Source: HdN1 sp964473645 (lineage in GTDB: Bacteria; Pseudomonadota; Gammaproteobacteria; Pseudomonadales; Ketobacteraceae). From it: a DNA stretch of 64,000 nucleotides. The notes under the pieces are model-generated. The model searched no databases and had not been told where the DNA came from. It saw nothing but the letters and a program-made list of their open reading frames with translations. Of the stretch, positions 53,779 to 63,288 are shown one piece after another (position 1 is the first letter of the stretch; the number at the start of each line of letters is the position of its first letter). The position numbers and the translations under genes are program-made. The stretch covers positions 124,001 to 188,000 of the forward strand of contig CAYYPW010000010.1 of the NCBI GenBank assembly GCA_964473645.1, given 5' to 3'.

Positions 53779-54936
53779 TCAAAACGTCGCCAAAAATTCC
53801 CGCGTTCTCTCTATCACCACCTCCCGAATAAAATCCCGCTCCATATAGGATTCATGATAAGCATCGGGGAATTCCACAACATCAAAAGATGGCGCGTTAA
53901 CTGCGTTCTGCTGCAGCAAATCAAAACCCTTGGCGCCCACAATCCGGTCATCGCCCGAACGGAACATCAAAACGGGAATGGAAATCTTGGCGGCTTCTGT
54001 GGCACTACGCGCCTTGAAAGTGGCTTCGTAAGATTCTTTGGCAAATTGATTGGTCACACCCCAGGTCGCACCGGGACCACCTGCGATCAATTCGGGTTGT
54101 TGCTCGATAATTTCGTTATAGACTTGCCAGCGTTTCCAGCTCTTGGTCAATAATTCATGCTCGAATTTATCCGGGCTTTTGGAATCAATCAACACCGCCG
54201 GCTCCTGCATGTCGAGCGAATACGCCTTGCCCTGTCCGGCACTTACCAAGGTTTTCGACACCGAATAACCAAACGCTTCACTGACCGGAAAGGGATGCGT
54301 CGTCATTACCTGCATCAAAGGCGATGACAATACTGCGCCGTCGAAATCCTCTGGATACTGTTGGATGTATTGTGTCGCGACGTTGCCACCCACTGAATGT
54401 GCGAAAAACAAATGCTTGTCATGCGGTGTTGCGTTCACCACGGTATCCACAAAAATCTTGGCGTCCTTGATATAGTCATCAAAGTCGTTGATATAGATTT
54501 TTCGGCGTTCTTTATCACTGCCATCGAGAATGCGGCCGGAATGGCCATGGCCACGGTGCTCCATTATGTAAATGGAGTAACCAGAATCACGCAGATCGTA
54601 GATCAGCTCGGCATATTTGTTATAGGTTTCATTCAAACCATGCAGAATAACCAAGGCACCCTTTTCGTTTTCCACTTCGAATTTTGCATAGGCAATACGA
54701 ATGGCATCGGTACCGACAAACGAGCCGAATTCCCCTTGATTAAAGTAGGGCAGCACTTCACTGTGATAATACTGGCGATACGCCGCGACGACCTCGTCGG
54801 GATCGCGCTCAATACTGGGGACGCTGGTTTTGCAACCTGAAAGCACGCTCCCCAACAAAACGATTAAATATGTGACTATTAGGTTTCGCGTCCGGCTGTT
54901 GTTTCGTATCCGGTTAACGTGTTGTTTCAGGTTCAT
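53779..54936 (-). CDS. S33-like alpha/beta hydrolase lipoprotein
   Basis: A 385-residue alpha/beta hydrolase of the monoacylglycerol lipase/serine aminopeptidase S33 type. The lipobox is SVLSGC. LVILHGLNETYNKYAEL supplies the HG oxyanion motif, MEHRGHGHSG is a family signature, and the nucleophile elbow is FAHSVGGNV with Ser. The acid is likely the Asp of RSGDDRIVG and the base the His of DAYHES. It is probably on the outer membrane or periplasmic side and hydrolyses a lysophospholipid or monoglyceride; substrate is an inference. It is convergent with the PF10118 gene. Confidence 0.88.
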   Translation of the reverse strand: MNLKQHVNRIRNNSRTRNLIVTYLIVLLGSVLSGCKTSVPSIERDPDEVVAAYRQYYHSEVLPYFNQGEFGSFVGTDAIRIAYAKFEVENEKGALVILHGLNETYNKYAELIYDLRDSGYSIYIMEHRGHGHSGRILDGSDKERRKIYINDFDDYIKDAKIFVDTVVNATPHDKHLFFAHSVGGNVATQYIQQYPEDFDGAVLSSPLMQVMTTHPFPVSEAFGYSVSKTLVSAGQGKAYSLDMQEPAVLIDSKSPDKFEHELLTKSWKRWQVYNEIIEQQPELIAGGPGATWGVTNQFAKESYEATFKARSATEAAKISIPVLMFRSGDDRIVGAKGFDLLQQNAVNAPSFDVVEFPDAYHESYMERDFIREVVIERTREFLATF

Positions 54937-55134
54937 GCGTGCAGGCTCTTGCTTTTTCTCGTTATATGCCAGCGGCAGTATAGAGGATCAGCAAGAGTCG
55001 CGATTGTTACGATTGGTGAAGAATTTTATCTGGATGTTCTATAACGGTTTGTCTCGCTTATGGTTGTTATTGCTTTGACTGTTATAGCGTTGGCTATTAT
55101 CACTTTGACTGAGTTAGTTCAAAGGGCATATTTT

Positions 55135-55193
55135 TTGCGATTGTTACCTTGTTGATTGCTTCTTTTGCGATTGCTTCTTTTGAGATTGTTACC
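55135..55193. repeat. Tandem 15-bp repeat next to the response regulator stop
   Basis: Four degenerate units, 55135-55148, 55149-55163, 55164-55178 and 55179-55193, each match the pattern TTTGCGATTGCTTCT. They end four bases before the stop codon of the response regulator gene (minus strand). A looser repeat with a period near 28 bases continues upstream at about 55060-55115 (CTTTGACT occurs twice). An open frame across the units has no support as a gene. Confidence 0.7.
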
Positions 55194-55196
55194 CGC

Positions 55197-56321
55197 CTAC
55201 TGCTGCAATACCGTGAGGATATGATGACGCAGTTCCTCCATATGCGAATCAATCGCGCTGCTTTCATCAAAAATTTCATCCAGCCTTGCGCGTCCGGCAC
55301 GCAAAGGTTCAATCAAGGCATCCTCTTGCTCATCGGAAAGCATCATGGTCATGAACTGGCGCTCCATGTTCGCCATCATCACAGTGATAGTCTCATCAAT
55401 CACGTGCTGAAAATGTCGCATGCGCTCATCAACTTTACGCAGCGAATCGCCCGCGTTATTCAGCGCTCGACACACTTCCGAGGTGCGGTATTGCGTGGCT
55501 GTCTGCTCGTTTACCAGCGAACGAACCCGCGCATCCGCAATGACCACCAGGCGCGCCACATGATCACGCAAGCGACCCCCGCGATCTTCATCCGCAGGCA
55601 TGTCCTTTATCAGAATGGAAATCGTGTCCGCATTGAAAATGCAGCGCCTCCCCACCGATACAATCCGCTTGCCATCTTTGGCCATATCCAGCAATTGTGT
55701 TTCGAGGGGTGTCAACACCGTGTTGGAAAAATACAGAGGCTGCAATTCATCGCCCCTTACCACCAGACATCCGTTTACCTGGTATTGACTGAGCGCATCG
55801 AGCACGTGATCGGCCAATGTTGAAAAATCCGGGCAATTCAATGCGTTTTCGACAAACGACACGATGACACCCAGCTCTCCGCTGGTCGACATGGCCGTGT
55901 AAGCCACCTCACTGGCCGAGCGCAGGCGCGAATCAAGTTGCTGCAATGACCCCTGATACGCCAGCAAAATTTCTATTTTGCATTTCAGTTCGTGCAGGTT
56001 AATGGGCTTGCAGATGTAATCCTCTGCCCCGGCCTTATAACCGGTCAGACGGTCTTCGAGCGTATTCATGGCAGACACGAACAGCACCGGAATCTGGCTG
56101 GTGTCAGCATCCGCTTTGAGCCTGCGGCAGACTTCAATGCCGTTCATACCAGGCATGGCAATATCCAGCAGAATTACATCCGGCTTCAGCTCGGCCGCCA
56201 TCGCCAGGCCCTCCTCCCCGGATAAGGCCACATGCAACGCCTTGTCTTCAAAAGTTTTTTTCAACAACTCCTGATTATTGGCATCGTCGTCGATCGAGAG
56301 AATTACCGGCGTACTGCGCAT
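55197..56321 (-). CDS. Response regulator with unusual output domain
   Basis: A 374-residue response regulator. ATG 56321 (MRSTPVILS) follows AGAGGTAG; an in-frame start at 56486 would overlap the divergent kinase and has no signal. The receiver has Asp11-Asp13 (SIDDDANN), the phosphoacceptor Asp53 in ILLDIAMPG and Lys105 in YICKPI. Past about 130 it contains a mixed alpha/beta output region (about 150-250) and a long helical C terminus (about 260-374). I do not recognise this output, which has neither DNA-binding nor GGDEF signatures. It is divergent from the MASE1 hybrid kinase and could be its partner. Confidence 0.85.
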   Translation of the reverse strand: MRSTPVILSIDDDANNQELLKKTFEDKALHVALSGEEGLAMAAELKPDVILLDIAMPGMNGIEVCRRLKADADTSQIPVLFVSAMNTLEDRLTGYKAGAEDYICKPINLHELKCKIEILLAYQGSLQQLDSRLRSASEVAYTAMSTSGELGVIVSFVENALNCPDFSTLADHVLDALSQYQVNGCLVVRGDELQPLYFSNTVLTPLETQLLDMAKDGKRIVSVGRRCIFNADTISILIKDMPADEDRGGRLRDHVARLVVIADARVRSLVNEQTATQYRTSEVCRALNNAGDSLRKVDERMRHFQHVIDETITVMMANMERQFMTMMLSDEQEDALIEPLRAGRARLDEIFDESSAIDSHMEELRHHILTVLQQ

Positions 56322-56478
56322 AAAATCTACCTCTTTTTTTATGCTATCAGTCAAACGATAGATCATTTTTTGACCTCTATCAGGATTCTTGTGTTCTCGC
56401 GCTGGCAAATTGCGAATCCCTACAAATAATGAATAAGCGTCCATACTTTTATGCTCCCGTCGATTCCACCGAGGCGCC

Positions 56479-59289
56479 ATGCACAAACCCCTTCTTAAAT
56501 ACGTACTTGGTTGTGTGGCCTTGGCCCTTGCTTACACCCTGCTCGGTGTATGGTCGCTGCTCAACTTCGCCCCTGCTGGCGGTGCCTCGCTAATTTGGCC
56601 CGCCAGCGGGCTTGCGCTTGGCTCCTTGCTATTGGGAGGCCCTCGTTACTGGCCGGGCATATTTACTGGCGCCATGGTCGCCAATGGCATCGTTACTCAA
56701 AGCTGGGGACTGTCGGTAGGGATAGGGATCGGCAACACCCTGGGATGTCTGGCGGGCTATTACCTGCTGGACTGGTCGCAACAGGGCGCCCCCTTGAAAC
56801 TTCTCAGGCCCAGCGAATATTTTCGCCTGCTGTTTACCTCAGCCGTGGCCGCCCTGGTCGCCGCACTCGTTGGTAATCTGATGCATTACCTGTTTGAGCG
56901 GCCCCCGCCGGTCTGGTTCACCAGTATTACCAATTGGTGGCAAGGGGATTTGCTGGGGATCATGATCGTCACGCCGTTCATGATCATGTGGTATCAGGGT
57001 AGCCCCATTGTCTGGCGGTTTAGCCTGATCCTCGAAGCATTGGCCATTACCGTGCTCACGGTGATACTGGTCCACCATGGCATAGCGGCGCGAGATCTTC
57101 AGGTCGTGATGCCAGAGCGCGAAACCGAGTTTTTCATCCTGATGGTGTGGACTGCCTTGCGCTTTGGCCTCAAGGGCAGCTTGCTGTTTATCTGCGGGCT
57201 GGTGATGCTTTTGTTTTGGCAGCATGCCGTTATGGAAGGTAAGTCGGGAACCACCTTGCATGCCAAAGACCTGAACCATTTCTGGCTATTTGTTTTTACC
57301 CTCACTCTGGTCGGTATAACGCTTGCCCTCAATGTCAAGGACTTGACCCTCAAGACTCATATGGCGCTCGATGCACTGGCTGCCGAAGAGGACACTACTT
57401 CCCGTTTCAAGCAAGCACAAACGCTTTCAAATACGGGCTGCTGGGAGCTTGATATCCAGAGCGGCGCGCTGACATGGTCAGACGAAATCTATCGTATCTT
57501 TGAGATAGACAAAAAGCAGTTTCAGGCCAGCTATCAGGCATTTCTTGAGGCTATTCACCCGGATGATCGGGCAATGGTGCAAGCCGCCTATGAAAATTCA
57601 CTCAAGGATCACACTCGCTATAACATCACCCATCGGCTGCTGCTAGCGGATGGCCGCATTAAATGGGTCACCGAAAATTGCGAAACCTACTACGCAGAGA
57701 ATGGTTTGCCCCTGCGTTCAATCGGCACCGTACAGGATGTCACCAAGCTCAAACAGCAGGAAGATTCTGCAATAATTGCCAACGAAGCCCGCCTGCGCAC
57801 TGTTTTTAATGCCGTGAACGATGCCATGCTCATTACCGATGCCAAGGGCACCATCGAAATGATCAACGCGGCCTGCGAAACCGTTTTTGGCTACACCCAA
57901 ACAGAATTGATCGGCCAAAACATTAAAGTATTGATGCCTCGCCGTTACGCTCGCAATCATGATGAGCAAATGTCACGTTTTAATAGCGACGAACGCTCCG
58001 GCGTCATTGGAATTGGCCGGGAACTCTCCGCCGTCGCTAAAAATGGCAAGACCTTCCCGATTGAACTTGCGGTCAATAGCACGCGCTTTAATGATCAGCA
58101 GGTATTTGTGGGCGTTATCAGCAATATTACCGAGCGCAAAAAAGTGGAAGCCGCCCTGCGTGAAGCCGTTTCCCAGGCCGAAGCCGCCAACCTTGCCAAG
58201 AGCCAGTTTCTGGCCACCATGTCTCATGAGCTGCGCACGCCCCTCAACAGCTTACTGGGCATGGTGCAACTGGTATTGATGGAAAACCCCACCGAACGCC
58301 AACGGGACTGCCTGCAAACAGCGCAGAATGCGGGGCGCCATTTGCTGGACATCATTAACAGCATTCTTGATTACACCAAAATCGAAGCCGGCAAAATTGA
58401 ATTATCCCCCACCGAAATCGATCTACCTGACCTGTTACGCACGACCGTTGCCCTCATGCAACCTCACACCGAAAGCAAGGCACTCGCCCTTCGTCTGCAT
58501 ATCGACGATAACGTGCCACAGCATGTGCGTGCCGATGGATTGCGCTTAAAACAGGTGCTGATCAATCTGATACAAAATGCAGTGAAATTTACTTTGGCAG
58601 GGGAAGTGAATGTGCGCGTCAGTGATATCGACGATGGCAACGGCCACTGTAAGCTGCGCTGCGAAGTAGAAGATACCGGCATTGGTATTGCCGAGCGCGA
58701 CCAGCACAAATTATTCCGCCAGTTTCAGCAAGTCGACAATTCGATTACCCGTAGTTTCGGTGGTACTGGCCTGGGTCTTGCCATCTGCAAGGAACTGGTG
58801 GAACGCATGGGGGGACAAATCGGTGTTGTTAGCGAACCTGGTAAAGGCAGCACTTTCTGGTTTGAAATTCCCTGCAGCCCGGTAGAAAAAATTGCTGCGC
58901 AGCCAACGCACATGCCCACTGGCGCCGGTTTGCATCCGTTACATGGCGTGCGCATTCTGTTGTTTGAAACCGACGTGCGCCAGCAAAAGGTGATTGCCCG
59001 CACCCTACTCGGGCGCGGCGCCTTGGTCAGCATCGCTACCACCCGCGACGCTTTGCACACGCAACTCGCGCATGCGCCCTGTCAATTATTGCTGCTGAGC
59101 CTGGCCGACGACGACCACCTGGATTCACTGTTGGCAGCGCTGCCAGCACAATTGCCATTCATTGTATTGCAGCCGTTGGGCACGCCCCCTGGGGCCGTGG
59201 CTGCCGCAGCAGCGCACCTGACCAAACCCGTCACGGCGCAAAATCTTTTGGTCGCCGTAGATCGAATTTTATTTGGTGGCAATGAATAG
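56479..59289 (+). CDS. MASE1 hybrid histidine kinase with degenerate receiver
   Basis: A 936-residue membrane kinase. The N-terminal MASE1 sensor (about residues 1-300) has many helices. Two PAS domains follow (QTLSNTGCWELDIQSG ... and TVFNAVNDAMLITDAKGTIEMINAACETVFGY). HisKA has His583 in TMSHELRTPLNS. The HATPase shows LIQNAVKFTLAG, DTGIGIAERD and GGTGLGLAICKEL. A C-terminal segment (about 825-936) resembles a receiver, but the position of the phosphoacceptor reads LLLLSLADDD, with Ser in place of the usual Asp, and the end HLTKPV keeps the Lys. The receiver may therefore be a pseudo-receiver. The divergent response regulator is a likely partner. Confidence 0.9.
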   Translation: MHKPLLKYVLGCVALALAYTLLGVWSLLNFAPAGGASLIWPASGLALGSLLLGGPRYWPGIFTGAMVANGIVTQSWGLSVGIGIGNTLGCLAGYYLLDWSQQGAPLKLLRPSEYFRLLFTSAVAALVAALVGNLMHYLFERPPPVWFTSITNWWQGDLLGIMIVTPFMIMWYQGSPIVWRFSLILEALAITVLTVILVHHGIAARDLQVVMPERETEFFILMVWTALRFGLKGSLLFICGLVMLLFWQHAVMEGKSGTTLHAKDLNHFWLFVFTLTLVGITLALNVKDLTLKTHMALDALAAEEDTTSRFKQAQTLSNTGCWELDIQSGALTWSDEIYRIFEIDKKQFQASYQAFLEAIHPDDRAMVQAAYENSLKDHTRYNITHRLLLADGRIKWVTENCETYYAENGLPLRSIGTVQDVTKLKQQEDSAIIANEARLRTVFNAVNDAMLITDAKGTIEMINAACETVFGYTQTELIGQNIKVLMPRRYARNHDEQMSRFNSDERSGVIGIGRELSAVAKNGKTFPIELAVNSTRFNDQQVFVGVISNITERKKVEAALREAVSQAEAANLAKSQFLATMSHELRTPLNSLLGMVQLVLMENPTERQRDCLQTAQNAGRHLLDIINSILDYTKIEAGKIELSPTEIDLPDLLRTTVALMQPHTESKALALRLHIDDNVPQHVRADGLRLKQVLINLIQNAVKFTLAGEVNVRVSDIDDGNGHCKLRCEVEDTGIGIAERDQHKLFRQFQQVDNSITRSFGGTGLGLAICKELVERMGGQIGVVSEPGKGSTFWFEIPCSPVEKIAAQPTHMPTGAGLHPLHGVRILLFETDVRQQKVIARTLLGRGALVSIATTRDALHTQLAHAPCQLLLLSLADDDHLDSLLAALPAQLPFIVLQPLGTPPGAVAAAAAHLTKPVTAQNLLVAVDRILFGGNE

Positions 59290-59309
59290 CACACTCAGGC
59301 GCGGGCCGC

Positions 59310-61430
59310 TTAAAACGTCTTTTCAATCGAGAGATACAGCGAGCGTGGCTCCCCGACGAAATAACGTGGCACCTCTTCTAACGTTGCTGTTGCGGGGCGC
59401 ACATCTGCCCGTTCGGCGTAAGCCTTGTCGGCCAGATTCATCACGCGCAAGGTCAGTGTCGTATCCACCGCCAGCCAATATTGCCCACGCAGATTCATTA
59501 GCCGGTGGCCGTCATAGGCCCAATCCTGTTCCGGGTCGAGAAAATACGGGCCCATGTGTTTTAGTTCGAATTCCAGCAATCCCCAGTCAAAAGTTTTGCC
59601 CAGCTGCAGGCTACCCAGGTGTCGCGGCGCGGTATCAATGAGATTGCCATCGATCTCACCCACCACAGACAACAGGGGACGTTCGATATTCCGATAGCGG
59701 TGCTCGGCATAGGTAGCCGCCAGGTTCAGATATAGCGCCGGGGTCCACCAGTAATTAATGCTGAGTTCGATACCTTCGTGCTCGGTACTACCATTACCGC
59801 GATATTGACGATTGCTGTCTTGCAGAATCACATCGTCCTTACGCATGGTAAACAATGCAGTTTCATACCACAGTTGATCACCCCATAACGGCCATGCTTG
59901 GCCGCGCAATCCCAGTTCTATGCTGGTCATTTGCTCGCTGCCAGGCAACTCGCTCGGCAAGGCGCCTTGCAAACGATAGAGTTCAGCCACTTGTGGCAGG
60001 CGAAAGCCACGCGCTATTGTGAGGTAGGCATTGTGGCGTGGGTTGTATTGCCACAGCACCCCCGTCTGCGCCCCCCACTCACCCGCTTCGTCGTCACGAC
60101 TGGGCACTGGCGTGTACAGGCTGCCGTCGATGGGCATGGCATGACTATGATAGTCATAATGCTGGTGGTCATAGCGTGCACTGCTGATCAGCCGCCAATT
60201 CGTGGCGAAGGCATAATCCCATTCTGTAAATACCGCCGCAGACAACAGATCCACGTCAAAATCATAGTGCTCACCAGCCGGGAACAAAGGGCTGGGTGGC
60301 GTTGCGGGCAATGCCTGCGATTGCTCAACAAACACCTGCGCCGCCTCCACATTGAAACCGCTTACCAATGTGTGGGTAGCAGCCCGCGTGTACGAAGCCG
60401 CCAGCGGATATTTAATTTTGGTATTCACACCCACTGCTTCATGCCCATTTTTTTCCAGCGGTGTGCCGCGAATAAAATGCTGCAAAAATTGCATGCGCGA
60501 GGCATTGGCGTAAGGCGTTATTTGCAACTCGCTGCCAGCGTCCAGTGCCGTGGTCCAACGCGAGTAACCGTGCATGGCTTGCGCATCTCGAAAGGCTTGC
60601 GGGTGTGGGTTGGCCTTTTTCAGCGCGTCTACTTTATATGTATCGGGCCCGTCGATATAACTGGCGGTTTCCTGGTTGAGGTTGGTCAATTCAAGCAGAG
60701 ATTCCTGCCGCCATTGATCGCGTCGTTCGGCCAGTTTGAAGTTCACCTTTTGCTGATCAAATCCCGAGGCCTCTTTATAACCGCCATCGTGATCGATGTG
60801 GGCGTTGATACGCAAGGCATTGCCATCACTGTACGACGATAACAAACGCGTGTAATCATTGGGGCCGGCCTCAACGCGCACACTTCCCGAAGCAATGACA
60901 TTCACTGTGGGCGTTATAACGTTGATAATGCCATGCAAGGCGTTACCCCCATTCACGCCACTGTTGGGGCCACGAAATACCTCGATGCGTTCCGCCTGCT
61001 CACTGTTGATTTCAAACAATTGGTTGACGTTGCAAAAGCCGGCCGGGCGCGTGGGTATACCATCCTGCAACACCAAAAACGCACCGCACGAACCCGGCCC
61101 GGTGAGGACCGGCGAGCGAATCGCCGTCAAGTGTTCCTGCCCATTGCCGCGGCTGATCCAGGTGCCGGCGATACGATCCGCCGCTTCGTTGATGTGGGTG
61201 GGCTGCACGATGCCTAGCACCTCACCCCCAACGTTACCAACGCTGCCCGGGTTTTCAGACAGTGGGGTTTCGGTGGCGCGGCCGGTCGATACCACCACCT
61301 GCAATTCCTGCTGGGGGGGCTCGACGGCGCCCGCGGCCGCAGCATGATTTGCCGGTACACTCACCACCGTCGTTAGCGTCACCCAGGCAAGCCATGCGCG
61401 AGCCCTGGGATCGCGTCTTCCGTGAAACAT
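59310..61430 (-). CDS. TonB-dependent outer membrane receptor
   Basis: A 706-residue TonB-dependent receptor. The signal peptide runs to about residue 31 (AAAAG), followed by a TonB-box-like region VVVSTGRATETPLSE. The plug domain has AADRIAGTWISRGNGQEH, SCGAFLVLQDGIPTR and ERIEVFRGPNSGVNGG, and the barrel runs to the terminal Phe (LYLSIEKTF). Cys in GSCGAFLV and AGFCNV may form a plug disulfide. The substrate is not visible; no periplasmic partner is nearby. It lies just upstream of the stop of the PQQ-type dehydrogenase gene on the same strand, in one orientation. Confidence 0.9.
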   Translation of the reverse strand: MFHGRRDPRARAWLAWVTLTTVVSVPANHAAAAGAVEPPQQELQVVVSTGRATETPLSENPGSVGNVGGEVLGIVQPTHINEAADRIAGTWISRGNGQEHLTAIRSPVLTGPGSCGAFLVLQDGIPTRPAGFCNVNQLFEINSEQAERIEVFRGPNSGVNGGNALHGIINVITPTVNVIASGSVRVEAGPNDYTRLLSSYSDGNALRINAHIDHDGGYKEASGFDQQKVNFKLAERRDQWRQESLLELTNLNQETASYIDGPDTYKVDALKKANPHPQAFRDAQAMHGYSRWTTALDAGSELQITPYANASRMQFLQHFIRGTPLEKNGHEAVGVNTKIKYPLAASYTRAATHTLVSGFNVEAAQVFVEQSQALPATPPSPLFPAGEHYDFDVDLLSAAVFTEWDYAFATNWRLISSARYDHQHYDYHSHAMPIDGSLYTPVPSRDDEAGEWGAQTGVLWQYNPRHNAYLTIARGFRLPQVAELYRLQGALPSELPGSEQMTSIELGLRGQAWPLWGDQLWYETALFTMRKDDVILQDSNRQYRGNGSTEHEGIELSINYWWTPALYLNLAATYAEHRYRNIERPLLSVVGEIDGNLIDTAPRHLGSLQLGKTFDWGLLEFELKHMGPYFLDPEQDWAYDGHRLMNLRGQYWLAVDTTLTLRVMNLADKAYAERADVRPATATLEEVPRYFVGEPRSLYLSIEKTF

Positions 61431-61448
61431 GCGATGTTCCTTATTTAC

Positions 61449-61478
61449 TGCTCAAACCAATGCTGCTCAAACTAATGT
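61449..61478. repeat. Two-unit 15-bp tandem repeat
   Basis: Units 61449-61463 and 61464-61478 share 13 of 15 bases (pattern TGCTCAAACYAATG). They lie six bases past the stop codon of the PQQ-type dehydrogenase gene (minus strand) and before the start of the TonB receptor gene. It resembles the 3'-end repeats at 17600, 38882 and 55135. Confidence 0.65.
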
Positions 61479-61484
61479 CCCGCC

Positions 61485-62633
61485 TTACAAAAACGGATCG
61501 AGTCGCACCACCTGCCCTTCGGGGCCGTTTACCACCATATAGAGATAGCCGTCGGGCCCAAAGGCAAGATCACGCACCCGTCCATAGCCGGGAATCCGCA
61601 CTGGTTGCTTGTCAATTACCTTGCTGCCATCCAGCTTCACCTGCATCAGCGTCTGCCCCCACAGGGTGCCTACCAGCATTTGCCCTTGTAACGCCGGGTA
61701 TTTGGGGCTGTCGATATACTGCATTGCCGTCAGCGGAATACTGTTGGGGCCGAACCAGGTCACCGGCTGCTTCATGCCCGCTTTTTCAGTGCCTTCACCA
61801 ATCTTGGCGCAAGTCACGTATTCACATCCGTAGGTAATGACGGGCCACCCATAGTTGGCACCCCGGCGCACGATATTGATCTCATCGCCACCGTTAGGGC
61901 CATGCTCGGTTGCCCACAGTTCCCCCGTTACCGGGTGTAGCATCATGCCCTGCACATTGCGATGGCCATAAGACCAGATCGCGGGGTTAGCACCCTCGAC
62001 GTTATGAAACGGATTGTCGGCAGGAATTGAGCCGTCACGGTTCAGACGCAGGATTTTACCCACTGTGGTAGATAAAGATTGTGACTGCTCACGCACACCT
62101 CTATCCCCCAGACCGACGAACAGATAACCGTCCTTGTCGATCAGCAAACGCGAACCAAAGTGCGATTCATTGTCGCCGTTATTATCCTGGCGCAGCAAAA
62201 TCTGAACGTTTTGCAGGCTGTCCTCGCTCAAGGTAGCACTGGCCACCACTGTCGCGGGGCTGGCGTCAGCACCCGCCGGGGGTTCGCTATAGGTAAAGAA
62301 TATCCGCTTATTGCTGGCGAAATCGGTGTCGGGCAACACATCCATCAAACCGCCTTCACCGTGGTGATAAACCTCCGGCACCCCCTTGAGGCGCGGCCCT
62401 GGCGTACCATCTGCAGCCGCGATTCGCATATGACCCGGACGCTCGGTGACCAGTATGCGGCCATCGGGCAAAAACGCCATGGCCCACGGGATTTCCAACC
62501 CGGTTACGACCGGCACCACTTTCAACCCCAGCGGGAACAACCGCTGCGCACCCACCCAGCCACCACCCAAGGCAAGCCCCGCAGCCACCACACCACTGAG
62601 CAACCAGACTCGACGCGATTTCATGACACTCAT
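61485..62633 (-). CDS. PQQ-type soluble aldose sugar dehydrogenase
   Basis: A 382-residue exported dehydrogenase of the soluble glucose/aldose sugar dehydrogenase family (PQQ-dependent YliI type), which oxidises sugars in the periplasm. ATG 62633 (MSVMKSRR) follows AAAGGA; the open frame extends to 62945 without signals. After an N-terminal membrane or signal segment (about 5-30), the beta-propeller shows GLEIPWAMAFLPDGRILVTERPG, EGGLMDVL, DNNGDNESHFGSRLLID, GLGDRG and IWSYGHRNVQGMMLHP, with EHGPNGGDEINI. The His of HFGSR and the Arg of GHRN are typical PQQ-site residues. No pqq genes are in the window. Confidence 0.9.
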   Translation of the reverse strand: MSVMKSRRVWLLSGVVAAGLALGGGWVGAQRLFPLGLKVVPVVTGLEIPWAMAFLPDGRILVTERPGHMRIAAADGTPGPRLKGVPEVYHHGEGGLMDVLPDTDFASNKRIFFTYSEPPAGADASPATVVASATLSEDSLQNVQILLRQDNNGDNESHFGSRLLIDKDGYLFVGLGDRGVREQSQSLSTTVGKILRLNRDGSIPADNPFHNVEGANPAIWSYGHRNVQGMMLHPVTGELWATEHGPNGGDEINIVRRGANYGWPVITYGCEYVTCAKIGEGTEKAGMKQPVTWFGPNSIPLTAMQYIDSPKYPALQGQMLVGTLWGQTLMQVKLDGSKVIDKQPVRIPGYGRVRDLAFGPDGYLYMVVNGPEGQVVRLDPFL

Positions 62634-62762
62634 ACAACATCCTTTATAAATGGGAATCAGGCTTCTATTAAAGCGAGTCATCTCGCCAGTGGCGAAACGA
62701 TTGAAATCCAGAAAGCGAGCGCGTAGGGTACGGTGATCACGCCATAACCACCCCGGGCCCCC

Positions 62763-63188
62763 ATGCAGCGCACTGATTTTACCTACTTTTATGAGCTCCG
62801 CGTACGCTATGCCGAAGTCGATAGCCAAGGAATTGTCTTCAACGCCCACTATCTCACCTACTTCGATACCGCTCTGACCGAATACATGCGTTATCTCGAC
62901 TACGACTACAAAGCCCTGGTGGCCGCACAGGGGCTGGATTTTCATCTGGTGAAGTCCACCGTCGAATATCGCGCGCCCATCGGCTTTGATGCCTTGCTGG
63001 AGATCGGCGTGAAGGCCGAAAAAATTGGTAATACCAGCCTGACCTGGCGCCTGGGTATTTTTGAAAAAGGGCAGGATACGCTAAAGGCCTTGGGCGAGAT
63101 TGTTTGGGTGTGTTCAGCAATCGGGCAGCATAAGTCGCATCCCCTGCCAGAAGATTTGGTGAGGTTGCTGCGCGCAAAGGCAACGTAG
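62763..63188 (+). CDS. 4HBT acyl-CoA thioesterase
   Basis: A 141-residue hotdog-fold thioesterase of the YbgC/FadM type that hydrolyses acyl-CoA. The signature RVRYAEVDSQGIVFNAHYLTYFDTA contains the catalytic Asp in EVDSQG, with the following Tyr and Asn in place. EYRAPIGFDALLEIGV and GNTSLTWRLGIFEKG are typical strands. It is divergent from the sugar dehydrogenase gene, with about 130 bases between the starts. No operon partner on its strand is close. Confidence 0.9.
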   Translation: MQRTDFTYFYELRVRYAEVDSQGIVFNAHYLTYFDTALTEYMRYLDYDYKALVAAQGLDFHLVKSTVEYRAPIGFDALLEIGVKAEKIGNTSLTWRLGIFEKGQDTLKALGEIVWVCSAIGQHKSHPLPEDLVRLLRAKAT

Positions 63189-63288
63189 CCTACCCCCACC
63201 AGTCGTCGACATTTCCGACGCTGAGATAGACATTGCAACAATTGCGGTGGCACCATCGTCCCAGGTCAATCCGTAGAAGGGAATCCCC

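Noticed and set aside
55100..55312. Small open frame with KEAIAKEAI-type repeats
   Set aside because: The repeat is an artefact of the 15-base tandem units in the DNA, and the frame overlaps the response regulator gene in another frame.
56322..56486. Longer start of the response regulator at 56486
   Set aside because: It would overlap the divergent kinase gene and place 55 extra residues before a well-defined receiver; the ribosome binding site is at ATG 56321.
59898..60842. 314-codon plus-strand open frame
   Set aside because: It is antisense to the TonB receptor, which has full domain support. The predicted peptide has no recognisable motif.
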